Source of the DNA: Microbacterium pygmaeum
Lineage (GTDB): Bacteria; Actinomycetota; Actinomycetes; Actinomycetales; Microbacteriaceae
Direction: 5' to 3'
Assembly: GCF_900100885.1 (NCBI RefSeq)
Contig: NZ_LT629692.1
Coordinates: forward strand, 1,984,001-2,048,000
Length of the DNA: 64,000 bases
The notes beneath the pieces were generated by a model. That model was not told the origin of the DNA. It saw only the letters and a program-made list of their open reading frames with translations, and did not search any database. This document shows positions 8,049 to 17,227 of the stretch, piece by piece (the stretch's first letter is position 1; every line of letters starts with the position of its first letter). The position numbers and the translations under genes are program-made.

Positions 8049-9077
8049 GTGGATGAGTCCTCCCCGATCGGGCATGCCCCCCAGCGGCGCCCCACCATCC
8101 GCGACGTCGCGGCCGCAGCCGGTGTGTCGCGGGGAACGGTGTCGCGCGTCATCAACGGGGGACACTGGGTCTCGCCCGACGCCCGCACCGCGGTCGACGC
8201 CGCGATCGCCCGCACCGGGTACACCACCAATCACCATGCCCGAAGCCTCGCCACCGGACGCTCGGACTCGCTCGCGTTCCTGCTCACCGAGCCGCAGCAC
8301 CTGCTGTTCTCGGATCCGACCTTCGCCCTGCTGCTGCGCGGAGCCACGCAAGCCCTCGCCGAGCGGTCGATGACGCTCGTGCTGCTGGTCGCCGACACCG
8401 AGTCCGCGCAGGCGAACATCGAGCACTACGTCCGGGCCGGTCACGTCGACGGGGTGCTGCTGATCTCGTCCCACGAGTCCAACACCCTGCTGACCTCGCT
8501 GGTGGACGCCGGCGTTCCGACCGTCTGCAGCGGCATCCCGCTGGGTGATCACGCCTTCGTGCCGACGGTGTCGGTGGACGAGGACGGGTCGGCCCGGATG
8601 ATGACCCGCTACCTCCTCGATCGCGGTCACCGCAGGATCGCGGTCATCACCGGGCCAGATGACACGCCCGGCGGTCGGTTCCGGCTCGAGGGCTTCCGAG
8701 CCGAGATGGGGGAGCTGTTCGATCCCGACCTCGTCGAACAGGACACCTACGACTCCGATGCGGGGGCGGCGGCGATGACCCGCCTGCTCGAGCGCGCACC
8801 GGACATCGACGCCGTGTTCGCGGCATCCGATGTCATGGCGGTCGGGGCGATCGCGGCCGCGCGCAAGCTGGGCAGGCGCGTGCCGCAGGACATCGCCGTC
8901 GCGGGTTTCGACGACTCGGGCCTGGCCGCAACACACGACCCGCCGTTGACCACGATGCGACAGCCGTGGCCGGAGATCAGCTCCAAGATGGTGGAGATGC
9001 TCTTGGATGTGATCCGCGGGATACCGCGGGAAGCGGTCGTCCTGCCGACGACCCTCGTCGTGCGCGAGAGCGCCTGA
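8049..9077 (+). CDS. LacI-family transcriptional repressor of the beta-galactoside operon
   Basis: This 342-residue regulator has an N-terminal helix-turn-helix at about residues 16-37 (TIRDVAAAAGVSRGTVSRVI), a hinge near residues 55-65 and a periplasmic-binding-protein-like effector domain ending around AVAGFDDSGLA. It should bind O1 and O2 and release them when a galactoside or derived sugar binds. GTG 8049 is chosen because the TAGAGT -10 box ends 6 bases before it, giving a leaderless mRNA, and the DNA-binding domain begins soon after. It is divergent from the GH42 operon, which makes that operon its most likely target. The inducer is not known. Confidence 0.93.
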   Translation: MDESSPIGHAPQRRPTIRDVAAAAGVSRGTVSRVINGGHWVSPDARTAVDAAIARTGYTTNHHARSLATGRSDSLAFLLTEPQHLLFSDPTFALLLRGATQALAERSMTLVLLVADTESAQANIEHYVRAGHVDGVLLISSHESNTLLTSLVDAGVPTVCSGIPLGDHAFVPTVSVDEDGSARMMTRYLLDRGHRRIAVITGPDDTPGGRFRLEGFRAEMGELFDPDLVEQDTYDSDAGAAAMTRLLERAPDIDAVFAASDVMAVGAIAAARKLGRRVPQDIAVAGFDDSGLAATHDPPLTTMRQPWPEISSKMVEMLLDVIRGIPREAVVLPTTLVVRESA

Positions 9078-9141
9078 TCCGCCGCGCTCGCACCCGTCAC
9101 ACGGCCGAGCCGCGGCATCCGCGCGATCTAGAATCGAGGGT

Positions 9142-10719
9142 ATGCCTACCGGCGAATCCTTCTACATCACGACGCCGATCTACTACCCGAGCGACGTCCC
9201 GCACATCGGCCACGGATACACGACAGTGGCGGTGGACGCGCTCGCGCGCTGGCACCGTCAGGCCGGCGATGACACTTGGATGCTGACCGGTACGGATGAG
9301 CACGGCCAGAAGATGATGCGGGCCGCCGCCGCCAACGGCTCGACCCCTCAGGAGTGGGTCGACAAGCTGGTCTCGCAGGAGTGGTTCCCGCTGCTGGAGA
9401 CTCTCGATGTCGCCAACGACGACTTCATCCGCACCACGCAGCCTCGCCACGAGGACCGGGTCAAGCAGTTCGTGCAGGCGATCTACGACCGCGGCTACAT
9501 CTATGCCGGCGAGTTCGAGGCGTTGTACTGCGTGGGGTGCGAGGAGTTCAAGACCGAGTCCGAGATCGTCGATGGCGCAGGAGCGTTCGAGGGCCTGAAG
9601 GTCTGCGCGATCCACTCGAAGCCACTGGAATTGCTGCAGGAGAAGAACTACTTCTTCAAACTCAGCGAGTTCCAGGATCAGCTCCTCGCGCTCTACCGGA
9701 GGGTGCCGGACTTCATCCGGCCCGAGTCGGCGCGCAACGAGGTCGTGTCCTTCGTGAAGAACGGCCTCAAGGACCTCTCGATCTCGCGGTCGACCTTCGA
9801 CTGGGGCATCACGGTCCCGTGGGACGAATCGCACGTCATCTACGTGTGGGTGGACGCACTGCTCAACTACGCGACCGCGGTCGGCTACGGCAGCGACCCC
9901 GAGGAGTTCGCCCGCCGCTGGCCCGCGTATCACGTGGTCGGCAAGGACATCCTGCGCTTCCACGCCGTCATCTGGCCGGCCATGCTGCTCGCCGCCGGCG
10001 TCGAGGTGCCCCGCGGTGTCTTCGCGCACGGCTGGCTGCTGGTCGGCGGCGAGAAGATGTCGAAGTCGAAGCTCACCGGTATCGCGCCCAGCGAGATCAC
10101 CGACGTGTTCGGGTCGGACGCGTACCGGTTTTACTTCCTCTCGGCGATCGCCTTCGGCCAGGACGGATCGTTCTCCTGGGAAGACCTCGCAGCGCGGTAT
10201 CAAGCCGAGTTGGCGAACGGCTTCGGCAACCTCGCCTCGCGCACCACGGCGATGATCGAGCGCTACTTCGAGGGGATCGTCCCGCCGGCTGCCGAGTACA
10301 CCGAGGCCGACCTCAGGATCCAGCAGATCGTGGCGGATGCCTCGACCTCCGCAGACGCGGCCATCGAGCGGTTCCGCATCGACGAGGCGATCGACGCCAT
10401 CTGGACGATCGTCGATGCACTCAACGGCTACATCACCGAGAACGAGCCGTGGGCGCTCGCGAAGGACGACGCGCAGCGCGGCCGCCTCGGCACGGTGCTG
10501 TACACGGCGGCGGAGGGCCTGCGCGCGCTCGCGGTGCTGCTGTCGCCGGTGATGCCGGTCGCCACCGAGAAGCTCTGGGTGGCACTGGGTGCCGCCGATG
10601 CGCTCGGCCGGCTGCAGGACCAGCCGCTGCGCGAGGCGGGCACCTGGGGCATCCTCCGGCCCGGTTCGAGCGTGAACGCCCTGGCGCCGTTGTTCCCTCG
10701 CGTCGAACAGTCGGCATGA
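9142..10719 (+). CDS. metG: Methionyl-tRNA synthetase
   Basis: This 525-residue class I aminoacyl-tRNA synthetase charges tRNA-Met in the cytosol. The HIGH signature is at residues 21-24 and KMSKS at 305-309. A zinc-knuckle remnant with Cys130 and Cys133 and a later Cys/His pair near residues 155-160 is present. The length fits the shorter actinobacterial form without a C-terminal tRNA-binding domain. ATG 9142 lies 7 bases after TAGAAT, implying a leaderless mRNA. The stop overlaps the tatD start (ATGA), so the two genes are coupled. In related genomes metG follows rsmI directly; here the sugar module separates them. Confidence 0.97.
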   Translation: MPTGESFYITTPIYYPSDVPHIGHGYTTVAVDALARWHRQAGDDTWMLTGTDEHGQKMMRAAAANGSTPQEWVDKLVSQEWFPLLETLDVANDDFIRTTQPRHEDRVKQFVQAIYDRGYIYAGEFEALYCVGCEEFKTESEIVDGAGAFEGLKVCAIHSKPLELLQEKNYFFKLSEFQDQLLALYRRVPDFIRPESARNEVVSFVKNGLKDLSISRSTFDWGITVPWDESHVIYVWVDALLNYATAVGYGSDPEEFARRWPAYHVVGKDILRFHAVIWPAMLLAAGVEVPRGVFAHGWLLVGGEKMSKSKLTGIAPSEITDVFGSDAYRFYFLSAIAFGQDGSFSWEDLAARYQAELANGFGNLASRTTAMIERYFEGIVPPAAEYTEADLRIQQIVADASTSADAAIERFRIDEAIDAIWTIVDALNGYITENEPWALAKDDAQRGRLGTVLYTAAEGLRALAVLLSPVMPVATEKLWVALGAADALGRLQDQPLREAGTWGILRPGSSVNALAPLFPRVEQSA

Positions 10720-11618
10720 CCGACCCCAGCAATTACGTCCGCGAGCGCACCCAGGAGGGCCGCCGCGACGTGCAGTGGCCGGACGCCCCCGAGCCGCTCC
10801 CGGTCCCCGTCTACGACAACCACTGCCATCTCGAGATCGCCGACGGTCCGTCGACGGGCTCGGGCACCGGGGGACTGAGCCTTCGCGAGCAGCTCGACCG
10901 TGCGGGCGAGGTCGGCGTGATGGGCGTCGTGCAGGCCGGCGGCGACATCGATTCGAGCCGTTGGTCGGCCTGGGCCGCGGCATCCGATCCACGCGTCCTC
11001 GCGGCCGTCGCCATCCATCCGAACGAGGCGCCCGCCTACCGCGACGCCGGGACGCTCGACGCGGCGATCGCCGTCATCGACGAGCTGGCGGCACAGCCGC
11101 GCGTGCGGGCCATCGGCGAGACCGGGCTGGACTTCTTCCGCACCGAGGCGGACGGCATCCCCGCGCAGCACGAGAGCTTCGAGGCGCATATCGCCCTGGC
11201 CAAGAAGCACGATCTCGCCATGCAGATCCACGACCGCGATGCGCACGACGCGGTCCTGGAGACCCTCGAGCGGGTCGGGGCGCCCGACCGCACGGTGTTC
11301 CACTGCTTCTCCGGCGACGCCGCCATGGCCGAGATCGCCGCGAAGCGCGGCTACTACCTCTCGTTCGCCGGCAATGTGACCTTCAAGAACGCGCAGAATC
11401 TGCGCGACGCGCTGAAGGTGACGCCGCGCGAGCGCATCCTCGTGGAGACGGATGCCCCGTTCCTCACGCCCACCCCGCACCGCGGTCGGCCGAACGCTCC
11501 GTACCTGATCCCGGTGACGGTGCGGTTCATGGCGGTGCAGCTGGAGGTCGGGCTCGAAGAGCTGTGCGCCCAGCTGGCCGCGAACACGCTCGAGGTCTAC
11601 GGCTCCTTCGAGGACTGA
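10716..11618 (+). CDS. tatD: TatD-family metal-dependent deoxyribonuclease
   Basis: This 300-residue TIM-barrel hydrolase carries the metal-binding HxH motif at His36 and His38 (DNHCHLEI), Glu in GETGLDF, His in AMQIHDR and HCFSG, and Asp in VETDAPFL. The family includes 3'-5' exonucleases and D-aminoacyl-tRNA deacylase-like enzymes. Between residues 41 and 51 there is an unusual PSTGSGT insertion produced by a repeat-like DNA segment (10845-10868) that most relatives would lack. ATG 10716 overlaps the metG stop. The 3' end overlaps the convergent MFS gene by 22 bp. The family is certain; the exact substrate is not. Confidence 0.93.
   Translation: MTDPSNYVRERTQEGRRDVQWPDAPEPLPVPVYDNHCHLEIADGPSTGSGTGGLSLREQLDRAGEVGVMGVVQAGGDIDSSRWSAWAAASDPRVLAAVAIHPNEAPAYRDAGTLDAAIAVIDELAAQPRVRAIGETGLDFFRTEADGIPAQHESFEAHIALAKKHDLAMQIHDRDAHDAVLETLERVGAPDRTVFHCFSGDAAMAEIAAKRGYYLSFAGNVTFKNAQNLRDALKVTPRERILVETDAPFLTPTPHRGRPNAPYLIPVTVRFMAVQLEVGLEELCAQLAANTLEVYGSFED
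10845..10868. repeat. REP-like repeat embedded in tatD
   Basis: A 24-bp segment containing CCGTCGACGGGCTCGGGCAC encodes the GPSTGSGT insertion of TatD. Similar segments occur at 26629-26652 in the ABC-F gene and at 43023-43046 in gnd. All three keep the reading frame and fall in surface-loop positions. Confidence 0.55.
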
Positions 11619-12859
11619 TCCGCCTCGAGGGCCGGGGGAGCGGCCGCGATGTGCGAGATCGACCGCCACACGAGAGCCAACGTGATCGCGGATCCCGCGA
11701 AGGCGAACCACCATGGCGCGGTGAGGCCCCACGCCTGAGCCAGAAGCCCGCCGATCAGCTGGCCGATCACGAGCCCGCCGAAGACGCCGACCATGTTGAC
11801 CGAGGCGATACGCCCCTGCAGCTGCATCGGCACGAGCCGCTGCCGGACGGTGGTCGAGATCGTGCCCCAGACGAAGGCGTACGCGCCGAAGCCGAACATG
11901 ATGACGAAGGCCACCACGGGGCTCGTCGTCAGCGCGAACGCGAGGTGCATGAGCACTTCGAGCGAGAGGCAGACGCGCATCAGCGTCGCAAACGACACGT
12001 GCTTCTCGAGCCAGCCGAAGGACCCGATCCCGATCAGACCGCCCAGGGCCGATGCGGTCGTGAGCGCACCGTAGCCGACCGGGCCCATCTGCAGATGCTC
12101 GGTGGCGTAGAGCACGAGGATGCCCCAGGGTGCCGCCCAGGTGATGTTGAAGACCAGGATGATGAGCACCAGCGTGCGCACCGGCGCGTTGCCTCGCAGC
12201 CATCGAAGACCCTCGCGGATCGGATGGACCTTCGCGCCGCCCGCCGGGTCCTCGCGGGGTGGGATCGGCGTGCGCGCGATCCGCGAGATCAGCACGACCG
12301 CGAGGCTCACGCAGACGATCTGCACGACGAAGGGCCAGAACGAGCCGATCGCGAAGAGGAATGCGCCCAGCGGCGGTCCCGCGAGCTGATTGCCGACGAG
12401 GAACCCCGCCTGCAGTCGCGCGTTGCCGATGCCGAGGTCGGCCGGCTTGACGAGCATCGGCAGCAGCGTGCTGCCGGCCGTATCGGCGAAGACCTCGGCC
12501 GTGCCGTACAGGAATGCCGTCGCCAGCACGATCCACACCGTCACCTGCCCGGTCAGCAGGAACACGACCAGACCGAGGACGATGACCGCTCGGGATCCGT
12601 TGGCGAGCATCACCAGCCGGCGGCGGTCGTGGTGATCGGCGATCGAGCCGGCGATCAAGCCGAACAGCAGCCACGGCAGGAACTGCATCATCGCGCCCGC
12701 CGCCACCAGCAGTGGGGAGGACGTGAGCGAGGCGATCAGCAGCGGCGCCGCGGAGAGGGCGATCCCGTCGCCGAGGTTGCTCGTCCACGATGACGCGAGC
12801 AGCCAGCGGAAGTCGATGCCCAGGCGGCGTGGTGCGATCAGATCGCCGAGCGAAGGCAT
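11597..12859 (-). CDS. MFS efflux transporter (EntS/MFS_3-like)
   Basis: This 420-residue protein shows about twelve hydrophobic segments in two halves with a central cytosolic loop (around PPREDPAGGAKVHPIREG). The ADHHDRRRL loop between helices 2 and 3 matches the MFS signature position. The overall layout resembles the EntS/tetracycline-like MFS_3 exporters; no substrate can be assigned. ATG 12859 lies 6 bases after TAGGAT, so the mRNA is probably leaderless. Its 3' end overlaps tatD convergently by 22 bp. It interrupts the tatD-rsmA order usual in relatives. Confidence 0.87.
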   Translation of the reverse strand: MPSLGDLIAPRRLGIDFRWLLASSWTSNLGDGIALSAAPLLIASLTSSPLLVAAGAMMQFLPWLLFGLIAGSIADHHDRRRLVMLANGSRAVIVLGLVVFLLTGQVTVWIVLATAFLYGTAEVFADTAGSTLLPMLVKPADLGIGNARLQAGFLVGNQLAGPPLGAFLFAIGSFWPFVVQIVCVSLAVVLISRIARTPIPPREDPAGGAKVHPIREGLRWLRGNAPVRTLVLIILVFNITWAAPWGILVLYATEHLQMGPVGYGALTTASALGGLIGIGSFGWLEKHVSFATLMRVCLSLEVLMHLAFALTTSPVVAFVIMFGFGAYAFVWGTISTTVRQRLVPMQLQGRIASVNMVGVFGGLVIGQLIGGLLAQAWGLTAPWWFAFAGSAITLALVWRSISHIAAAPPALEADQSSKEP

Positions 12860-12896
12860 CCCGCCATCCTAAGAGAAGGGCGGGACGCGGAATCAG

Positions 12897-13019
12897 CTAC
12901 TCCGGACGGTCTTCGTCGTCGAGGCGCTTCTGCTCCTCCGCTTCGAGACGGTCCTTCTCCTTCTGGGCGTCTTCGCGCTCTTCGCGGACCTTCTCGTGTG
13001 CGGGCTTGTTGTTCGTCAT
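12897..13019 (-). CDS. Small highly charged protein (40 residues)
   Basis: A 40-codon ORF starts MTNNKPAHEKVREE and is dominated by Glu, Lys, Arg and Asp with no hydrophobic core, suggesting one charged helix or disorder. A TAAACT -10 box ends 6 bases before ATG 13019, matching the leaderless pattern of neighbouring genes, and third-position GC is high, so I consider it real. It lies 37 bp downstream of the start of the MFS gene on the same strand but has its own promoter. I do not recognise the family. Confidence 0.65.
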   Translation of the reverse strand: MTNNKPAHEKVREEREDAQKEKDRLEAEEQKRLDDEDRPE

Positions 13020-13261
13020 GGTGCGAGTTTATGGGTTGAGGTGATTGCTCATCTCGCAGGTCGTGTCGTTTCGGTTAGCAGATTGCATACTGCCGCTCGA
13101 GTGGTATCGAGAGCGGAGGATCCCGTCGCGGCACCGCGTCTGGGCAGCGCCGGCGGCGATGTCCGAGGCTTCTGGGATGGTGTGCTCATCGATCACCGAG
13201 TGCCCCGGAGATCGACACCAGCCCTCTCCCGGGTTGGGTCGTCGAGGTTTCGAGGGGCGCT

Positions 13262-14651
13262 GTGGACGACGAGCAGGAGCGGTTCCTTCGTGAGAACGCA
13301 TTGGTCGATGCGATCGCGGATGATTGTGCGGCGATCCGGTCGAGGATCGCGGGCGATGAATCACGGATGCTGCGTCGTCTCGCGGAGGCGTGGGATCTGG
13401 CGCAAGAACAGACGGCGCGGATCGGGTCGGCGAGTTCCCGAAGACGTGACATGCCGTTGTGGTGCATCGCCTCCCAGATCAGTGTCGAAACACATCTGAA
13501 CGACCGGACTGTGCAGACCCGGATGCATGATGCGTGGCGGCTGGTGAACCCTGTTTCCCGCCAGCGTTGCAGCGTTGGAGGGTGGGCGGATCACGAAGCA
13601 GCACGCCGACGTGATTCTCGACCTCGGCGCCGTGCTCGAGGATGCGGAGGTGCGGGCCGCGTTCGAGACGGTGGTGCTCGAGTGGGCGGAAGCGGAAACC
13701 GTGGGACGCACCCGGGCGTATGCGCGGCAGCTGGCGGAGAAGCTGGACCCGCGGACGATGAAGGAACGGCATGAGGACGCCGCCGATGAACGGTCCATCA
13801 CGATCGTGGATCTCGACAATGCGATGTCGCAGATCATCCTCATGGTCCCCACCGTCTACGCGCACGCGGTGTTGGACCGCATCACCCAGCAAGCCGAGGC
13901 CATCAAGAACGTCGACCTCGCTTGCCGTCGCGAAGCGGCCGAGGCTGCCCGCGCTGCTGAGGCTTCTGGGGCAGAAACGAACATCGATGCCGATGCCGGC
14001 GGTGTTCCCGACCTCGACGCCACCGATCCCGAAGCCGACTTCGATGACCGGACGATCGATCAGATCCGCGCCGACCTGATCATCGACCTCATTTTGACAG
14101 GGTCCCCGGCGATCGACCCCACTCTGGACGAGTTTGCCGGCGGGCTCGGTGCGATTCGTGCGCAGGTGCAGATCACCATGCCCCTCACGACGCTGACCGG
14201 TGTCACCGAGGGGGGTGCGGAGATCGACGGGAAAGCACCCATCGACCCCGATGCCGCCCAACGACTCGCAGGGATGACACGCGTGTGGGATCGAGTCATG
14301 TACGACCCGGTCAACGCGGTCGTGCTCACCGTGGACCGGTACAAGCCGACGCCCCGGCAACGCCGGTTCCTGCACGCCCGCGACCAGCACTGCCGGTTCC
14401 CCGGATGCCGCCGACCCGCCAGACGCTGCCAGATCGACCACAACGACGAGTACCACGACGGCGGGGCAACCTGTATCCGCAATCTCGCCTGCCTGTGTGT
14501 GCGACACCACACCATGAAGACCGAAACCGACTGGACTGCGAAACAACTGAGCGGCGGACGAATCGAATGGACCACCCCCGGCGGACGAAGACACGTCGAC
14601 GAACCGCCACGCGTCATCTTCACCCCAAGCCCCGAACCCGCACCCTTCTGA
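13262..14651 (+). pseudogene. DUF222/HNH endonuclease-domain protein, frameshifted
   Basis: Two overlapping frames together encode one DUF222-HNH protein of about 463 residues. The first frame from GTG 13262 ends its family match at DAWRLVN, and the second resumes at FPASVAALEGGRITKQHADV. The break maps to the CCC run at 13549-13551, where one extra base shifts the frame; the first frame then continues as nonsense to 13774. The C-terminus has the HNH nuclease region: CRFPGC, CQIDHNDE and CLCVRHH, with paired cysteines for zinc. These are abundant accessory genes of actinobacteria, related to some mobile-element nucleases. Either the gene is inactivated, the base is a sequencing error, or expression needs slippage. 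Confidence 0.85.
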
Positions 14652-14739
14652 GGACCGTCACGCGCTGCGAACTGGAGGGCCGGCGTCTGCGGCGACCCAG
14701 GACATGGAAGCCGCCGTCGAAGGCCAGCCCGGCATCCGA

Positions 14740-16197
14740 CTACGTCGTCGTCTTGGCGGGCTTGTGGAAGAGCGTCTCGGTCTTCTCCAGTTCCATACCT
14801 TTGGTCTCGGGGATCTTGAAGAGCACGTAGAAGAACGACAGCGCCGCGAACGTCGCGTACATGCCGTAGGTGAGGGGCAGCGACCAGCTGGACATCGCGG
14901 GGAAGCTGACCGTGATGAGGAAGTTCGCGATCCACTGGGCGCCGGCGGCGACGCCGAGCGCCTTCCCGCGGATGCGGCTCGGGAAGATCTCGCCCAGCAG
15001 TACCCATACGAGCGGTCCCCATGATGCGCCGAAGCCGATGACGAAGATATTGGCGGCGACCAGGGCGATCGGACCCCAGGGTGCGTCGAGGGTCACGGCG
15101 CCGTCGGCGTCGGTCGTGGAGAACATGAACGACACCGCCATCAGCGCCAGCGACACCGCCATCATCACCGAGCCGGTCAACAGGATCGGCTTCCGACCCA
15201 CGCGGTCGACGAGGAAGATCGCGATCAGGGTCACGAGCACGTTCGTGATGGAGGTGACGACGCTGATGCCGAGCGATGCGCTCTCCGGGAAGCCGACGGA
15301 CTGCCACAGTGTCGTGGAGTAGTAGAAGATCACGTTGATGCCGACGAACTGCTGGAACACCGACAGGATGATGCCGGTCCAGACGATGCCCTGGAGTCCG
15401 AGCACAGGTCCTCGAAGGCTGACACCCTGCGTCTTCTTGTCGAACTCGATCGCGTTCGTCAGCTCGGTCATCGTCTGATCGAGATCGGCGGGCGGCACCA
15501 GCCTGGCGAAGATCTCCCTCGCCTCGTCGTTCCGGCCCTTCGAGATCAGATACCGCGGAGACTCCGGGACGGTGAAGGACAGGATGCCGTAGACGGCGGC
15601 AGGCACGACGCCGACCAGGAACATCCAGCGCCACGCCTCGAGGCCGAACCAGAACGGCTCGGATGCGCCGCCCGCGCCCCACGCGAAGAGGGCGTCGCTG
15701 AGGAGGGCGGCGAAGATGCCCAGGGTGATCGCCAGCTGCTGGAGGGATGCCAGGCCGCCGCGGATCTGGCGCGGCGCGATCTCGGCGATGTAGGCCGGGG
15801 CGACCACGGAGGCGATGCCGATGCCGAGACCGCCGATGACGCGCCAGAGGATGAGGTCGGCAACGCTGAAGGTGAATGCGGAGCCGACCGAGCTGACGAA
15901 GAACATGATCGCGCCCAGGAGCATGACCCGAAGGCGTCCCCACCGGTCCGAGAGGTTGCCGGCGATGATGGCGCCGACCGCGCAGCCCAGCAGCGCGACG
16001 GCGACGACGAACCCGGTGATGACGGCGTTCAGCTCGAAGTTGGCCTGGATCGAATCGACGGCGCCGTTGATCACCGAGGAGTCGAAGCCGAACAGGAAGC
16101 CGCCGACGGCGGCCGCCACGGACAGGCCGATGGCTCGTCGCCCATAGGGCCCGCGGAGGGTGAAGGAGCCTGTGGGTATCGAGCCGGCATCAGTCAT
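14740..16197 (-). CDS. Sugar porter (MFS sugar/proton symporter)
   Basis: This 485-residue transporter has twelve membrane segments and the sugar porter signatures: GFLFGFDSSVINGA near residues 32-45, DRWGRLR after helix 2, PESPRYL before the central loop, QQFVGINVIFYY in helix 7, VDRVGRKP after helix 8 and PETKGMELE at the C-terminus. It should import a monosaccharide such as glucose, xylose or arabinose with protons; the substrate is unresolved. ATG 16197 lies 6 bases after TATGGT, a leaderless start. It diverges from rsmA and converges on the DUF222-HNH gene. The 88-bp gap 14652-14739 at its 3' end shows no clear terminator. Confidence 0.92.
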   Translation of the reverse strand: MTDAGSIPTGSFTLRGPYGRRAIGLSVAAAVGGFLFGFDSSVINGAVDSIQANFELNAVITGFVVAVALLGCAVGAIIAGNLSDRWGRLRVMLLGAIMFFVSSVGSAFTFSVADLILWRVIGGLGIGIASVVAPAYIAEIAPRQIRGGLASLQQLAITLGIFAALLSDALFAWGAGGASEPFWFGLEAWRWMFLVGVVPAAVYGILSFTVPESPRYLISKGRNDEAREIFARLVPPADLDQTMTELTNAIEFDKKTQGVSLRGPVLGLQGIVWTGIILSVFQQFVGINVIFYYSTTLWQSVGFPESASLGISVVTSITNVLVTLIAIFLVDRVGRKPILLTGSVMMAVSLALMAVSFMFSTTDADGAVTLDAPWGPIALVAANIFVIGFGASWGPLVWVLLGEIFPSRIRGKALGVAAGAQWIANFLITVSFPAMSSWSLPLTYGMYATFAALSFFYVLFKIPETKGMELEKTETLFHKPAKTTT

Positions 16198-16203
16198 GGC
16201 GCA

Positions 16204-16258
16204 ACCATAGCGACGCCGAACCTCGAGTGACAGGCCTTGTGCCGCGGGTCGTTACAGT
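16204..16258. promoter_or_regulatory. rsmA: Divergent leaderless promoters of sugar porter and rsmA
   Basis: TATGGT (16209 to 16204, minus) precedes the sugar porter ATG by 6 bases and TACAGT (16253-16258, plus) precedes the rsmA ATG by 6 bases. Both predict transcription starting at the A of the start codon. The 67-bp region between the two starts shows no other strong feature. Confidence 0.55.
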
Positions 16259-16264
16259 GAACGC

Positions 16265-17110
16265 ATGCCCGTGAACCTGCTCGGCGCGAACGAGATCCGC
16301 GCGCTCGCCGCCGAACTCGACGTGACCCCCACCAAGAAGCTCGGGCAGAATTTCGTCGTCGACGCGAACACCGTGCGCAAGATCGTGAACGTCGCAGGCG
16401 TGCGTGCCGGCGAGCGTGTGGTGGAGGTCGGTCCTGGTCTCGGGTCATTGACGCTGGCGATCCTGGAGACCGGCGCGAGCGTCACCGCAGTGGAGATCGA
16501 TCACCGCCTCGCCGAGCGGCTGCCTCGCACGGCCGAAGCCCACGGGGTCGCCGAGGACGCGCTGACCGTCGTCGACGCGGACGCGCTGCGGGTGACCGAA
16601 CTGGCGGGGGAGCCCACCGTCCTGGTGGCGAATCTGCCCTACAACGTCTCGGTGCCGGTGCTGCTGCACTTCCTGGAGCACTTCGAGTCGATCCAGCGCG
16701 GCGTGGTGATGGTGCAGGCCGAGGTCGGGGAGCGCCTGGCCGCGCCGCCGGGTTCCAAGACATACGGCGCCCCCAGCGCGAAGGCCGCCTGGTACGGACC
16801 GTGGCGCCTGGCCGGAACGGTCTCGCGACAGGTGTTCTGGCCCGTCCCGAACGTCGACTCGGTCCTCGTGGCATTCTCGCGCGCCGCGGAGCGCCGCGGC
16901 AGTGAGCAGGAGCGACTCGCGACGTTCCGCATCGTGGATGCCGCGTTCCAGCAGCGCCGCAAGATGCTCCGTCAGGCGCTGTCCGGCGTCCTTGGCGGGT
17001 CGTCGGCCGAGGCATCCGCGATTCTGGAGCAGGCGGGCGTGGCGCCCACCGCGCGTGGCGAAGAGCTGTCGATCGACGATTTCCAGCGCATCGCCGCCGT
17101 CCTCGGATGA
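16265..17110 (+). CDS. rsmA: 16S rRNA dimethyladenosine transferase RsmA/KsgA
   Basis: This 281-residue SAM-dependent enzyme dimethylates A1518 and A1519 of 16S rRNA during small-subunit assembly. Motifs seen are KKLGQNFVVD near residues 23-32, the SAM loop VEVGPGLGSLT near 56-66, acidic VEIDHRL, and the catalytic NLPYNVSVP near 123-131. The C-terminal helical domain includes QQRRKMLRQAL. ATG 16265 sits 6 bases after TACAGT. It belongs to the conserved metG-tatD-rsmA-ispE series, although here separated from ispE by three accessory genes. Confidence 0.97.
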   Translation: MPVNLLGANEIRALAAELDVTPTKKLGQNFVVDANTVRKIVNVAGVRAGERVVEVGPGLGSLTLAILETGASVTAVEIDHRLAERLPRTAEAHGVAEDALTVVDADALRVTELAGEPTVLVANLPYNVSVPVLLHFLEHFESIQRGVVMVQAEVGERLAAPPGSKTYGAPSAKAAWYGPWRLAGTVSRQVFWPVPNVDSVLVAFSRAAERRGSEQERLATFRIVDAAFQQRRKMLRQALSGVLGGSSAEASAILEQAGVAPTARGEELSIDDFQRIAAVLG

Positions 17111-17148
17111 CGATTCATTGCGCGAACACAGCCTGTTCTCCAGGTATT

Positions 17149-17164
17149 CACGAAACATGCCCGT
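17149..17164 (+). promoter_or_regulatory. 16-bp motif shared with the Stealth gene promoter
   Basis: CACGAAACATGCCCGT lies 64-79 bases before the phosphodiesterase-like start. The identical 16 bases occur in the same gene-relative orientation upstream of the Stealth gene (19772-19787). Here the motif continues to AAC, so it reads GAAAC-N6-GTAAC, which resembles a nitrogen-regulator (GlnR) type box. The regulator is a guess. Confidence 0.5.
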
Positions 17165-17227
17165 AACATTTGCCTGACTCCGCCAGGCTGGCGCGAGGCG
17201 ATCAAGCGCTGCTGATGAGGAGTCTTC

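Noticed and set aside
13020..13261. Possible gene in the spacer before the DUF222-HNH gene
   Set aside because: Frames here are short or run antisense to the neighbour. The stretch is slightly AT-richer, with a CATACT -10-like box near 13087 that probably serves the HNH gene.
17149..17167. Calling the GAAAC-N6-GTAAC motif a GlnR site
   Set aside because: Only one of the two copies fits, and no nitrogen genes are nearby; the shared motif is reported without naming the regulator as fact.
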